Shown: piece after piece, positions 52,837 to 60,676 of the stretch
Layout of the letters: the number at the start of each line of letters is the position of its first letter
Numbering within the stretch: position 1 is the stretch's first letter
Source of the DNA: Saccharopolyspora_D taberi
GTDB taxonomy: Bacteria; Actinomycetota; Actinomycetes; Mycobacteriales; Pseudonocardiaceae
Direction: 5' to 3'
Assembly: GCF_039534165.1 (NCBI RefSeq)
Contig: NZ_BAAAUX010000006.1
Coordinates: forward strand, 62,001-126,000
DNA: 64,000 nt
Program-made: the position numbers and the translations under genes
The notes under the pieces: generated by a model
What the model saw: the letters and a program-made list of their open reading frames with translations, nothing else
Database searches by the model: none
What the model was told of the DNA's origin: nothing

Positions 52837-54366
52837 TCACGCGGGACGGCACAGCATCGGGTTCGCCAGCTCCGCGCACGGCTTGTGCCTGTGCGAGCGG
52901 ACGATGTCCCTGCCGACCTCGTTGACCAGGTACCGCAGGAAACCGGCGGTCAGCGAGTGCGCCTTCGGTTCCCCGTAGGTGTAGGCGTACTCGGTCTCCC
53001 AGAACGGGTACGAACCCTGGTCGGCGCCCTCCAAAGTGGCCGGCTGGCCGTCGATGCGCACCGGGAACACGTCGGCGCGCTGCTCGGCGGCGCCGGCCTC
53101 GACGTAGCCGAACGCGCCGGGCGTCGTCGCCACCGTGTTCAGCACGTCCTCGGTCGAGCCCCGCTCGCAGCGCACCGCCCCGGGGGCCGCGCCGGGCGCG
53201 CGGTCCCGGCAGTCGTCGGAGGTGTTGACCGGTTCGCGGGCACCCAGCAGCAGGTGCTGCTCGAAGGTCCGGCGGGTGCCGGAGTTCGCGTACCTGCTGA
53301 CCAGGCGGACCGGCACGTCGTTGCCGTTGAGCTGGTTCCAGTTGGTGATCTGCCCGGCGTAGAGCTGCCGGATCCGGTCCGCGGACAGGTCCTGCACCCC
53401 GGACTCCTTGTTGCTCACCATGGTGAACAGCGAGAACGCGATGGGCCGTGGCAGCAGCCTCGGGTACCGGTCGGTTTTCATGCCGTCGGAGAACGCCACC
53501 ACCTCGGGGTTCTCGCCCTGCTTCCCGGCGGCGTCGAGCCGGTCGAGCCCCTCGGTGCTGCCGGTGGCCTGGACTTCGATCTGCGCGCCGGGGCAGGTCC
53601 GCACGTACGACGCGGCGGCCTCGTCGAGCACCGGCCGGAACGCGGTGGATCCGACGACGGTGAGCTTGCCCTGCGCGCAGTCGAGCGGGGTGTCCTGCGT
53701 GGCCACCGAAACGGAGACCTGAGCGAGGATGACGGCCACCAGGAACCCGATCAGCGCGACCGCGTTGCGCGGGGTGCCGATCTGGTTCTTGGTCTCCCTG
53801 ATCCGGCCGCGCCCGACCCCGCCCTTGATCCCGCCGACGACCTTGGGCGGCTGGGCCTTGCGCACCGCCCCGGTCTTGTCCGGCACGCGGTCGAGGGCGG
53901 CCAGGACCTTGTAGTGCTGCTTGCGGTTCAGCGACACCTTGGGCAGTTCGATGACGTTGTCCTTGACCCGCAGCCCCGAGTTCTCGCGGAACGAGTCGCG
54001 CAGGAACTCGTCGCTGAGCTCGGTCACCATCATCCCGACCACCCGGCGGCCGGGGAACTCCACGGCGATGCCGGCGTCGACGTTCTCCGGCGCGGCGTAG
54101 TCGTCGGCGTCGATGGGGCTCGCGCCGATGTTCTCGATGCGCAGCAGCACGAACGACGGCGCGATCAGCCGCTCGTTCTCGCTGAGCGGGAACTGCTGGA
54201 GGGCTCCGGCGTACTGGGAGGAGTCCACGTCGGTGGCGGTGGTGTCCATCTGCACCCGGTAGCCGAGGCGTTTGCGGCCGATGAACACGAACTCGTAGAG
54301 CGCGGCGATGATCGGGACGACGACACCGAGGACCGCGAAGATGATTTCCCAGGGAATCCCGTCCAT
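52837..54366 (-). CDS. Membrane-anchored PstS-like substrate-binding protein
   Basis: The 509-residue protein begins with a membrane helix (residues about 5-27), followed by a soluble domain of about 170 residues, a second helix (about 202-224), and a C-terminal periplasmic phosphate-binding-like domain. The latter has KLTVVGSTAFRPVLDEAAASY, the ATGSTEG anion loop and later GSTEDVLNTVA. Cys pairs suggest disulfides. Transporter genes are not adjacent, and the binding domain is tethered by a transmembrane segment instead of a lipid, so sensing may be as likely as transport. The ATG at 54364-54366 has GGGGAG. Confidence 0.75.
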   Translation of the reverse strand: MDGIPWEIIFAVLGVVVPIIAALYEFVFIGRKRLGYRVQMDTTATDVDSSQYAGALQQFPLSENERLIAPSFVLLRIENIGASPIDADDYAAPENVDAGIAVEFPGRRVVGMMVTELSDEFLRDSFRENSGLRVKDNVIELPKVSLNRKQHYKVLAALDRVPDKTGAVRKAQPPKVVGGIKGGVGRGRIRETKNQIGTPRNAVALIGFLVAVILAQVSVSVATQDTPLDCAQGKLTVVGSTAFRPVLDEAAASYVRTCPGAQIEVQATGSTEGLDRLDAAGKQGENPEVVAFSDGMKTDRYPRLLPRPIAFSLFTMVSNKESGVQDLSADRIRQLYAGQITNWNQLNGNDVPVRLVSRYANSGTRRTFEQHLLLGAREPVNTSDDCRDRAPGAAPGAVRCERGSTEDVLNTVATTPGAFGYVEAGAAEQRADVFPVRIDGQPATLEGADQGSYPFWETEYAYTYGEPKAHSLTAGFLRYLVNEVGRDIVRSHRHKPCAELANPMLCRPA

Positions 54367-54511
54367 GCCCGAACTCCCCCTCGCCGCTGATCAACTCCCA
54401 GGTGGCAAGAACATACGAGCCCGCCCGGGAGACCAGATCCGCTTGCGAGGAGCCGTCGACCACTGTTCACCCACCGTTGGCCGAACGCGGCATCGCTCGG
54501 TGCGGTGGGAA

Positions 54512-54964
54512 CTACGGCATCAGGCCCGCCGCGACGGTGGCACCGAGCTCCCAGCACTTCTCGAGGTCTTCCTTGCCGGGCTCGCCGGTCACCGACACGT
54601 GTTCGGCCGCCTTCTCCCAGCCCATGCCGGTGGTGATCGACTCGACGCCGCGGATCGCGCCGGTGGTGTCGTTGTTGCCGTGCACGTAGAGCCCGTACGG
54701 GCGGCCCCGGGTCGAGTCCAGGCACGGGTAGTAGGCGAGGTCGAAGAAGACCTTCAGCGCGCCGCTCATCATGCCCAGGTTCGCCGGGGTGCCCAGCACG
54801 TAGCCGTCGGCGGCCAGCGCGTCGGCCGGGGTGGCCTCCAGCGCCGCACGGCGGACGACCTCGACGTCCTCGATCTCGTCGGTGGTTGCACCGGCCACGA
54901 CCGCCTCGAACATCGCCTGGAGGTTCGGCGAGGGCGTGTGGTGCACGATCAGCAGCCTGGGCAC
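54512..54964 (-). CDS. Flavodoxin-family NAD(P)H dehydrogenase
   Basis: The 150-residue protein has a flavodoxin-like fold with the FMN phosphate loop HHTPSPNLQAM and the isoalloxazine-side GTPANLGMMSGALKVFFD. Such proteins reduce quinones or other small acceptors. The GTG at 54962-54964 is preferred because the sequence upstream lies in the divergent promoter. It is monocistronic. Confidence 0.8.
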   Translation of the reverse strand: MPRLLIVHHTPSPNLQAMFEAVVAGATTDEIEDVEVVRRAALEATPADALAADGYVLGTPANLGMMSGALKVFFDLAYYPCLDSTRGRPYGLYVHGNNDTTGAIRGVESITTGMGWEKAAEHVSVTGEPGKEDLEKCWELGATVAAGLMP

Positions 54965-55096
54965 GCCCCGAGCCTGCCGCCCGGTGACCCGATCGTGCAA
55001 GTGAACGCCTGTTGTCCCCGGTTGTACGGTGGTTTCCCCTGATCACGGCAGCGACGCTGAGGTGGCGGGCTGCGACGACGAAAGGCGAGGTCAGCC

Positions 55097-55897
55097 ATGC
55101 CAGAACGCGCCGAATGGGTGCCGCCGAACATCGACGTCGAGGCCCCCAGCGCCGCCCGCATCTACGACTTCCTGCTGGGCGGCGGGCACAACTTCGCGAT
55201 CGACCGGTCGGTCGGCCAGCGGGTCCTCGAAGTGCAGCCGCAGGGGCGCCAGATCGCGACGTCGAACCGGGCGTTCCTGAACCGCGCGGTCGAGTACATG
55301 ATGTCGCAGGGGATCGACCAGTTCCTCGACCTCGGCTCGGGAATCCCCACCGCGGGCAACGTCCACGAGGTCGCGCAGCGCACCAATCCGGACGCCCGCG
55401 TGGTCTACGTCGACTACGACCCGGTCGCGGTCGCGCACAGCCGGCTGCTGCTCAGGGACAACCCGAACGCGACCGTCATCGACGCCGACCTCCGTGAGCC
55501 CGGCAACGTGCTGGACTCCCCGGTGGTCCGCGAAGTCCTGGACTTCACCCGGCCGATCGGCCTGTTAACCGTCGCGATCTTCCACTTCGTGGCGGACGAG
55601 CGGAACCCCGCGGCCATCCTCGCCCGCTACCGCGACGAGCTGCCGTCCGGCAGCCTGGTCGCCCTCTCCCACCTGACCGCCGACCAGATGCCCGCCGAGA
55701 TGGCGGGCGTGGTCGAAGCGATGCGCAACAGCCGCGACCCCATGTACTTCCGCAGCTTCGCCGAGGTTTCCGCGCTCTTCGCCGGCCTGGACCTGGTCGA
55801 GCCCGGCATCGTCAGCGCCCCGGCGTGGCGCAACCCCGACTGGGACGATCTCGCCGTTCAGGAAGGCGTCTACGTCGGCGTCGGCCGCAAGCCCTGA
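55097..55897 (+). CDS. SAM-dependent methyltransferase (DUF574 type)
   Basis: The 266-residue protein starts with the family signature IDVEAPSAARIYDFLLGGGHN. It carries a SAM-binding motif DLGSGIPTAGNVHEVAQ at about residue 74-90, then YVDYDPVAVAHSR. Dozens of these occur in actinomycete genomes, often in development or specialised metabolism, and their substrates are largely unknown. The ATG at 55097 follows GGCGAGG. A hairpin element lies downstream. Confidence 0.85.
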   Translation: MPERAEWVPPNIDVEAPSAARIYDFLLGGGHNFAIDRSVGQRVLEVQPQGRQIATSNRAFLNRAVEYMMSQGIDQFLDLGSGIPTAGNVHEVAQRTNPDARVVYVDYDPVAVAHSRLLLRDNPNATVIDADLREPGNVLDSPVVREVLDFTRPIGLLTVAIFHFVADERNPAAILARYRDELPSGSLVALSHLTADQMPAEMAGVVEAMRNSRDPMYFRSFAEVSALFAGLDLVEPGIVSAPAWRNPDWDDLAVQEGVYVGVGRKP

Positions 55898-55930
55898 GTT
55901 CCTGTTTGCCAGATTCCTTTTGCGTGGCGG

Positions 55931-56088
55931 TGCGGGTGGCGGAACCTCAGGCGTCCGCTGGCTCCGGAATCTTTTTCGCACGTATGCCAATACGAGCGAA
56001 AAAGCTGTCCTCGCCAGCGAACGCCTGAGAACCCGCGGCGGTGCCGGTTGCTGGGGTGGGCTAAGCGGCTGCGCCGCTTGAAGACAAC
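55931..56088. repeat. Dispersed hairpin element, copy 2 (inverted)
   Basis: This is the reverse complement of the element at 25594-25750, with clear but imperfect identity. The long hairpin spans 55946-56029 with outer arms CTCAGGCG/CGCCTGAG. Compared with copy 1, several stem positions differ on both arms so that pairing is kept, for example the inner CCG/CGG of copy 1 is CGC/GCG here. The element again sits between two convergent genes. Confidence 0.8.
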
Positions 56089-56097
56089 GCTCGGAGC

Positions 56098-57705
56098 CTA
56101 GTCGCGGACGAGGTCGGCAACGGCGTCCTCCAGTTCGGAAAGCCGTTGTGCCGCAACGCGTTTCGCGGTGTCGAGGGTGTCATCGGCAGCGGCTTCCACG
56201 ACCTGCAGGTAGCACTTCAGCTTGGGTTCGGTGCCGGACGGGCGGATGACCACGCGCAGCCCGCCCGCTCCGGTCAACACCAGCGCGTCGGTGCCGGGCA
56301 GCAGATCACGCACCGCCACCGGGGAACCGGCCAGCTCCTCCGGCGGGTCCGCCCGCAGCCGCCGCATGGTCTCGGCGATCACCGCGAGGTCGGTGACCCG
56401 GACCGACACCTGGCCGGTCCGGTGCACGCCGTGGGCGATCGAGAGCTCGTCGAGCATCCCGGACAGGGACCGGCCGCGCGCGGCCAGGTCGCACGCGAGC
56501 ACCGCGGTCGAGATGCCGTCCTTGTCGCGCACGTGGTCCGGGTCCACGCAGTGGCCCAGCGCCTCTTCGTAGGCGTAGACCAGTCCGGTCCCCGCGCCGT
56601 CGCCCGCACGCACCAGCCACTTGAAGCCGGTCAGCGTCTCGTCGTAGCGGACACCGTGCTCCGCGGCCAGCGAGCGCAGCATCGTCGCCGACACGATCGT
56701 CGTCGCCACCAGCGGATCCGGGTGCTCCTCGCGGTCCAAACCGGACAGCACGTGCTGCGCGAGCAGCACCCCGGTCTCGTCCCCGCGCAGCATCCGCCAA
56801 CTGCCGTCCTCGCGGATGCCCAGCGCGCAGCGGTCGGCGTCGGGGTCCAGCGCGATCGCGAGGTCCGCGTCGATCTCCTCGGCCAGCTCCAGCAGCGCGT
56901 CGGTCGCGCCGGGCTCCTCCGGATTCGGGAAGCCCACCGTCGGGAAGTCCGGGTCCGGTTCGGACTGCGACGCGACGAAGTGCACGTCGTCGAATCCCGC
57001 GCGGCGCAACGCTTCCCGCAACGGCCGCGCACCGACCCCGTGCAGCGCCGTCGCCGCGATCCGCAGTGGACCGGCCGGCGGACGTGCGAGCGACGAGACC
57101 CGCGTCAGGTACTCGTCGAGCGCGTTGTCCAGCACCGACCAGTCCCGGCTCCGGGGAACCGAGGCCGCGTCCGGCGTGCGCGCGATGGCCGCCTCGATCT
57201 CGGTGTCGCTCGGGCCGACCAGGTGGATGCCGCCGCGCAGGTAGAGCTTGTAGCCGTTGTCCTGCGGGGGATTGTGCGACGCGGTGATCTGGATCCCCGC
57301 CACCGCGTCCAGCGCCCGCGTCGCGAACGCGACCACCGGCGTCGGCAACGGCTCCGGCATGACCCGGACGTCGAAGCCCGCCGCGGCCAGCACCCCGGCC
57401 GCGTCCGCGGCGAAGTCCTCCGAACCGCGCCGCGCGTCCCGGCCGACGACCACGATCCCGCCGCCGTTGCCCTGCGCCGACAGCCATTCCGCGACCCCGG
57501 CGGTGGTGCGGATGACGACCGCGCGGTTCATCCCGTTCGCGCCCGCGCGCACCGGACCGCGCAGACCGGCGGTGCCGAAGGTCGGCATGCCCGACATGCG
57601 GTCGGCGAGTTCGGGGGAGTCGAGCAGCGCCCGCAGCTCGGCGCGGGCCGCCGGGTCGACGTCCCCGGCGATCCAGCGCTCGGCGGCCTCCCGCAGCCCG
57701 TCCAA
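56098..57705 (-). CDS. Phosphoglucomutase/phosphomannomutase family enzyme
   Basis: The 535-residue alpha-D-phosphohexomutase has the phosphoserine loop ITASHNPPQDNG, the metal-binding DPDADRCALG and the C-terminal phosphate-binding IRPSGTEPK. Start is a TTG one base after the stop of punA, so it is co-translated with the purine nucleoside phosphorylase. That context suggests that (deoxy)ribose-1-phosphate/5-phosphate interconversion, as a phosphopentomutase, is among its tasks. Hexose phosphates remain possible substrates. Relatives are named pmmB or pgcA. Confidence 0.88.
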   Translation of the reverse strand: MDGLREAAERWIAGDVDPAARAELRALLDSPELADRMSGMPTFGTAGLRGPVRAGANGMNRAVVIRTTAGVAEWLSAQGNGGGIVVVGRDARRGSEDFAADAAGVLAAAGFDVRVMPEPLPTPVVAFATRALDAVAGIQITASHNPPQDNGYKLYLRGGIHLVGPSDTEIEAAIARTPDAASVPRSRDWSVLDNALDEYLTRVSSLARPPAGPLRIAATALHGVGARPLREALRRAGFDDVHFVASQSEPDPDFPTVGFPNPEEPGATDALLELAEEIDADLAIALDPDADRCALGIREDGSWRMLRGDETGVLLAQHVLSGLDREEHPDPLVATTIVSATMLRSLAAEHGVRYDETLTGFKWLVRAGDGAGTGLVYAYEEALGHCVDPDHVRDKDGISTAVLACDLAARGRSLSGMLDELSIAHGVHRTGQVSVRVTDLAVIAETMRRLRADPPEELAGSPVAVRDLLPGTDALVLTGAGGLRVVIRPSGTEPKLKCYLQVVEAAADDTLDTAKRVAAQRLSELEDAVADLVRD

Positions 57706-57706
57706 C

Positions 57707-58501
57707 TCAGGCCCGTTCCACGAGCGAGCGCAGCAGCGCGCCCATGCGGGTCGCCGAGGCCCGGCCCGCGTCCAGCACCTCCTGGTGGTTCAGCGGCTGA
57801 CCGCTGAGACCGGCCGCCAGGTTCGTCACCAGCGACAGGCCGAACACCTCGGCACCGGCCGCCCGCGCGGCGATCGCCTCCAGCACGGTCGACATGCCCA
57901 CCAGGTCCACGCCCAGCCCGCGCAGCATCCGGATCTCGGCCGGGGTCTCGAAGTGCGGACCGGGCAGCCCCGCGTACACGCCCTCCTCCAGCGACGGGTC
58001 GATCGCCCGCGCGAGCTCGCGCAGGCGCGGCGAGTACAGGTCGGTGAGGTCGACGAAGTCCGCGCCCACCAGCGGGGATCGGGCCGTCATGTTCACGTGG
58101 TCGCTGATCAACACCGGCTGCCCGACCGACATGCCCTCGCGCAGCCCACCGGCGGCGTTGGTCAGCACCACGGTCCGGCAACCGGCCGCGGCGGCGGTCC
58201 GCACCCCGTGCGCGACCGGCTCGATGCCCTTGCCCTCGTAGAGGTGGGTGCGCCCGAGCAGCACCAGCACCCGCTTCTCGCCGACCGGGACCGACCAGAT
58301 CTTCCCGCTGTGGCCGATGGCTCCGGGCGGGGTGAAGCCAGGCAGCTCGGACATGCTCAGCTCGTGGGCCGGGGTGCCGATCTCCTCGGCGGCGGGCTGC
58401 CAGCCCGATCCCAGCACGACCGCCAGGTCGTGGCGTTCGGTCCCGGTGGCCTGGGCGATCGCCCCGGCCGCCGCTGTCGCGTCGGAAGCAGTAGTCGTCA
58501 C
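57707..58501 (-). CDS. punA: Purine nucleoside phosphorylase (trimeric type)
   Basis: The 264-residue enzyme cleaves inosine, guanosine and deoxy forms with phosphate. Family motifs are VLGSGWQPA, GRTHLYEGKG, LTNAAGGLREGM and GPHFETPAEIRML. Later VGMSTVLEAIAAR and LVTNLAAGLS carry the base- and ribose-contacting residues (Glu, Met, Asn). It is the first gene of a two-gene unit with the mutase. The ATG at 58499-58501 starts a Thr/Ala-rich N-terminus. Confidence 0.95.
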   Translation of the reverse strand: MTTTASDATAAAGAIAQATGTERHDLAVVLGSGWQPAAEEIGTPAHELSMSELPGFTPPGAIGHSGKIWSVPVGEKRVLVLLGRTHLYEGKGIEPVAHGVRTAAAAGCRTVVLTNAAGGLREGMSVGQPVLISDHVNMTARSPLVGADFVDLTDLYSPRLRELARAIDPSLEEGVYAGLPGPHFETPAEIRMLRGLGVDLVGMSTVLEAIAARAAGAEVFGLSLVTNLAAGLSGQPLNHQEVLDAGRASATRMGALLRSLVERA

Positions 58502-58546
58502 ACGCGCGATCTTAGGGGCTGCCGCGGGTCCGCGAAGCGCCGAAGA

Positions 58547-60223
58547 TCAGCCCAGCTGCTTGAAGGTCGGCAGCACCAGATCGGACAGCTCGTTCGCCCG
58601 CCCCGGGTTCTCGGACGGGACGGTCACCCGGACGATCCAGAGATCGGTGGTGCCGGGCAGCACGCTCGACGCGGTGTGGCGGCTGATCCGGCCGGGGCCA
58701 CCGGCCAGCGCGGTCTCGGTCGTCGTGTAGTTCAGCCTGTGGTTCTCGGAGTCGGGGTTCGGGAACGGCGTGTCGGAGTCCATCGTGAACTCGCCCTCCG
58801 AGCCCGCGGCCATCTCCGGCAGCGCCTCCAGGTACTGCTCGACGCCGTAGCCGTGCTTGACGAAACCGCCGAAGCGCTCGACCACGACCTCCTCCCGGCC
58901 GTCCGGCGAGACGAACGACACCGCCTTGCTGTTGGACAGCTCGTCCCGCTCGCCCTGGAACACGTTCCAGCCGCCGGGGACCGCGATCTGGAACAGGCCG
59001 GTGCCGCTGTCGCGGCTGTGCCTGGTCTCGTACCGCAGCGGGGTCCACGGTTCGCTCCGCCCGGCAGGCGGCTGCGCGGTCGGCGGCGACCACCGGTCGG
59101 CCACGGTCCGCGCGGTGAAGAACCCGCCGGTGAGCGCGGCGGCGAAGAGCACGACCGCGACGACGCCGAGCGCGATCGCGGGCCACGGCGACCGCTTCGC
59201 GGGCGGCGGCGCGGCGTTGACCATGAACGGCAGCAGCCCCGGCTCGCTGGCCAGCGGCGCGGGCTGCGGTTCGGCGCGCTGGGTGCCGCCGCGCGGCGGG
59301 GTGCTCTTGACCGGCCGCCGGACCTTGACCGTCGGCGCTTCCGGGTCGAGCAGCATCGAGAACGGCCGGACGCCGGGTTCGGGCATGAGGTGGCGGATGC
59401 GCCTGCGCGCTTCGGTCAGCGTCATCCGCTCCGCCGGGTCCTTGACCATCAGCCCGGCGATGACCTCGCCGACGGGCCCGGTGCGGGTGGTGACCGGTAC
59501 CGGCCCGCGGACCACCTCGGTCACCGTGGCCACCGGGTCGTCTCCCGCGTCGTAGGGGGTGCGGCCCTCGGCAGCGGCGAACAGCGTGGCGCCCAGCCCC
59601 CACAGGTCGGCGGAGTCGGTGACGGCTTCGCCGGAGGCGATCTCGGGCGCGATGAACGCCGGGGTGCCGAGCATGATCCCGGTGCGGGTGATCGTGTGCT
59701 CGGAGATGTTGCGGGAGATGCCGAAGTCGCTGAGCTTGATCCGGCCGTCGTCGCCGATGAGCACGTTGCCGGGCTTGACGTCGCGGTGCACGATCCCGGC
59801 CCGGTGGGCGGCTTCCAGCGCCGCGGCGACGCCGTCGGTGATCACCGCGAGCTGCTCGTCGTCGAGCGCGCCGTGCTCGGCCAGGATCGCGGCGAGGCTC
59901 TGCGAGGGCACGAGTTCCATGACGACGAACGGTTCGCCCGCCTCGCGGGCCACGTCGTAGAGCGTGACCACGTTGGGATGGGTCACCACCGCGATCGCGC
60001 GGGCCTCGCGCAGGGCGCGCTCGCGGAGCTCGGCGGCCTCCTCCTCGGGCATGCCGGGAGGCAGCCGGACCTCCTTGACCGCGACCGGGCGGCGGAGCAG
60101 TTCGTCCACCGCGGACCAGACTGTGCCCATCGCGCCGCCGCCGAGTTCGCTCTCCAACCGGTAGCGGTCCGCGATCAGCCGGCCTGCGCCGGTGAGCGTC
60201 TTGTTGTCGTCAGGCGTGGACAC
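58547..60223 (-). CDS. Transmembrane Ser/Thr protein kinase
   Basis: The 558-residue Hanks-type kinase has the Gly-loop ELGGGAMGTVW, the VAVKEV lysine, catalytic HRDVKPGN, DFGIS and APE motifs in residues 15-280. A Pro-rich juxtamembrane part and a membrane helix follow (about 344-370, PAIALGVVAVVLFAAALTGG). The extracellular domain of about 190 residues has no PASTA repeats. The GTG at 60221-60223 has GTGGAGAA upstream; an ATG 11 codons earlier (60256) is an alternative. It is a stand-alone gene, upstream of punA in the same direction. Confidence 0.88.
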   Translation of the reverse strand: MSTPDDNKTLTGAGRLIADRYRLESELGGGAMGTVWSAVDELLRRPVAVKEVRLPPGMPEEEAAELRERALREARAIAVVTHPNVVTLYDVAREAGEPFVVMELVPSQSLAAILAEHGALDDEQLAVITDGVAAALEAAHRAGIVHRDVKPGNVLIGDDGRIKLSDFGISRNISEHTITRTGIMLGTPAFIAPEIASGEAVTDSADLWGLGATLFAAAEGRTPYDAGDDPVATVTEVVRGPVPVTTRTGPVGEVIAGLMVKDPAERMTLTEARRRIRHLMPEPGVRPFSMLLDPEAPTVKVRRPVKSTPPRGGTQRAEPQPAPLASEPGLLPFMVNAAPPPAKRSPWPAIALGVVAVVLFAAALTGGFFTARTVADRWSPPTAQPPAGRSEPWTPLRYETRHSRDSGTGLFQIAVPGGWNVFQGERDELSNSKAVSFVSPDGREEVVVERFGGFVKHGYGVEQYLEALPEMAAGSEGEFTMDSDTPFPNPDSENHRLNYTTTETALAGGPGRISRHTASSVLPGTTDLWIVRVTVPSENPGRANELSDLVLPTFKQLG

Positions 60224-60676
60224 GTGGCCATTCTCCACGCGAAGCACGGGTCTCATGTGGAGAATCCCTAAAGGGGCGGCCGGTGATCACCCACCGTGTC
60301 GATCAGTCCGGTCAGTCGCGTTACAGGTAGTGAAGTTCCCCACCGAGGCCAGGTTCGGCCCGCGCCGCCGACTCCGGGCGAAGGTCATTTCGCCGCAACG
60401 AAAAAACCCGCCTGACCGGCTCCGACATCCGCCCCGGCCGACCGGACGCGAGTTGGCTTCAACTCGCGCTTTTCGGATAACTTGGGCGCCGATCGGACCG
60501 CGCTGGACGTCTGGCCCGAGCCTTCTCAGGCGATTCGCACGCGCCGCCGTCGCGCTCGTCGGTGCATCCCGGACCGCGGTCGTCACGGTGCGCCACCGGG
60601 AACGGTGACGAACAATCCCGGTGGCCGGGGTAGCGGACTGGTCGCCGTGCTCCCGACGGACCTTGAGGAGGTGCCC
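60224..60676. promoter_or_regulatory. Divergent leader region with terminator-like hairpin before the Mrp operon
   Basis: This region has no convincing gene. A perfect hairpin CGCGAGTTG/CAACTCGCG (60447-60455 with 60460-60468, loop GCTT) is followed by CTTTT on the plus strand, about 200 bases ahead of mrpA. No plus-strand gene lies directly upstream that would need a terminator, so it may be a transcription attenuator in the mrp leader. Confidence 0.45.

Noticed and set aside
60192..60608. Plus-strand frame of 138 codons between the kinase and mrpA
   Set aside because: The composition is Arg/Pro/Thr-rich without coding pattern, it overlaps the kinase 5' end antisense, and no ribosome-binding site supports it.
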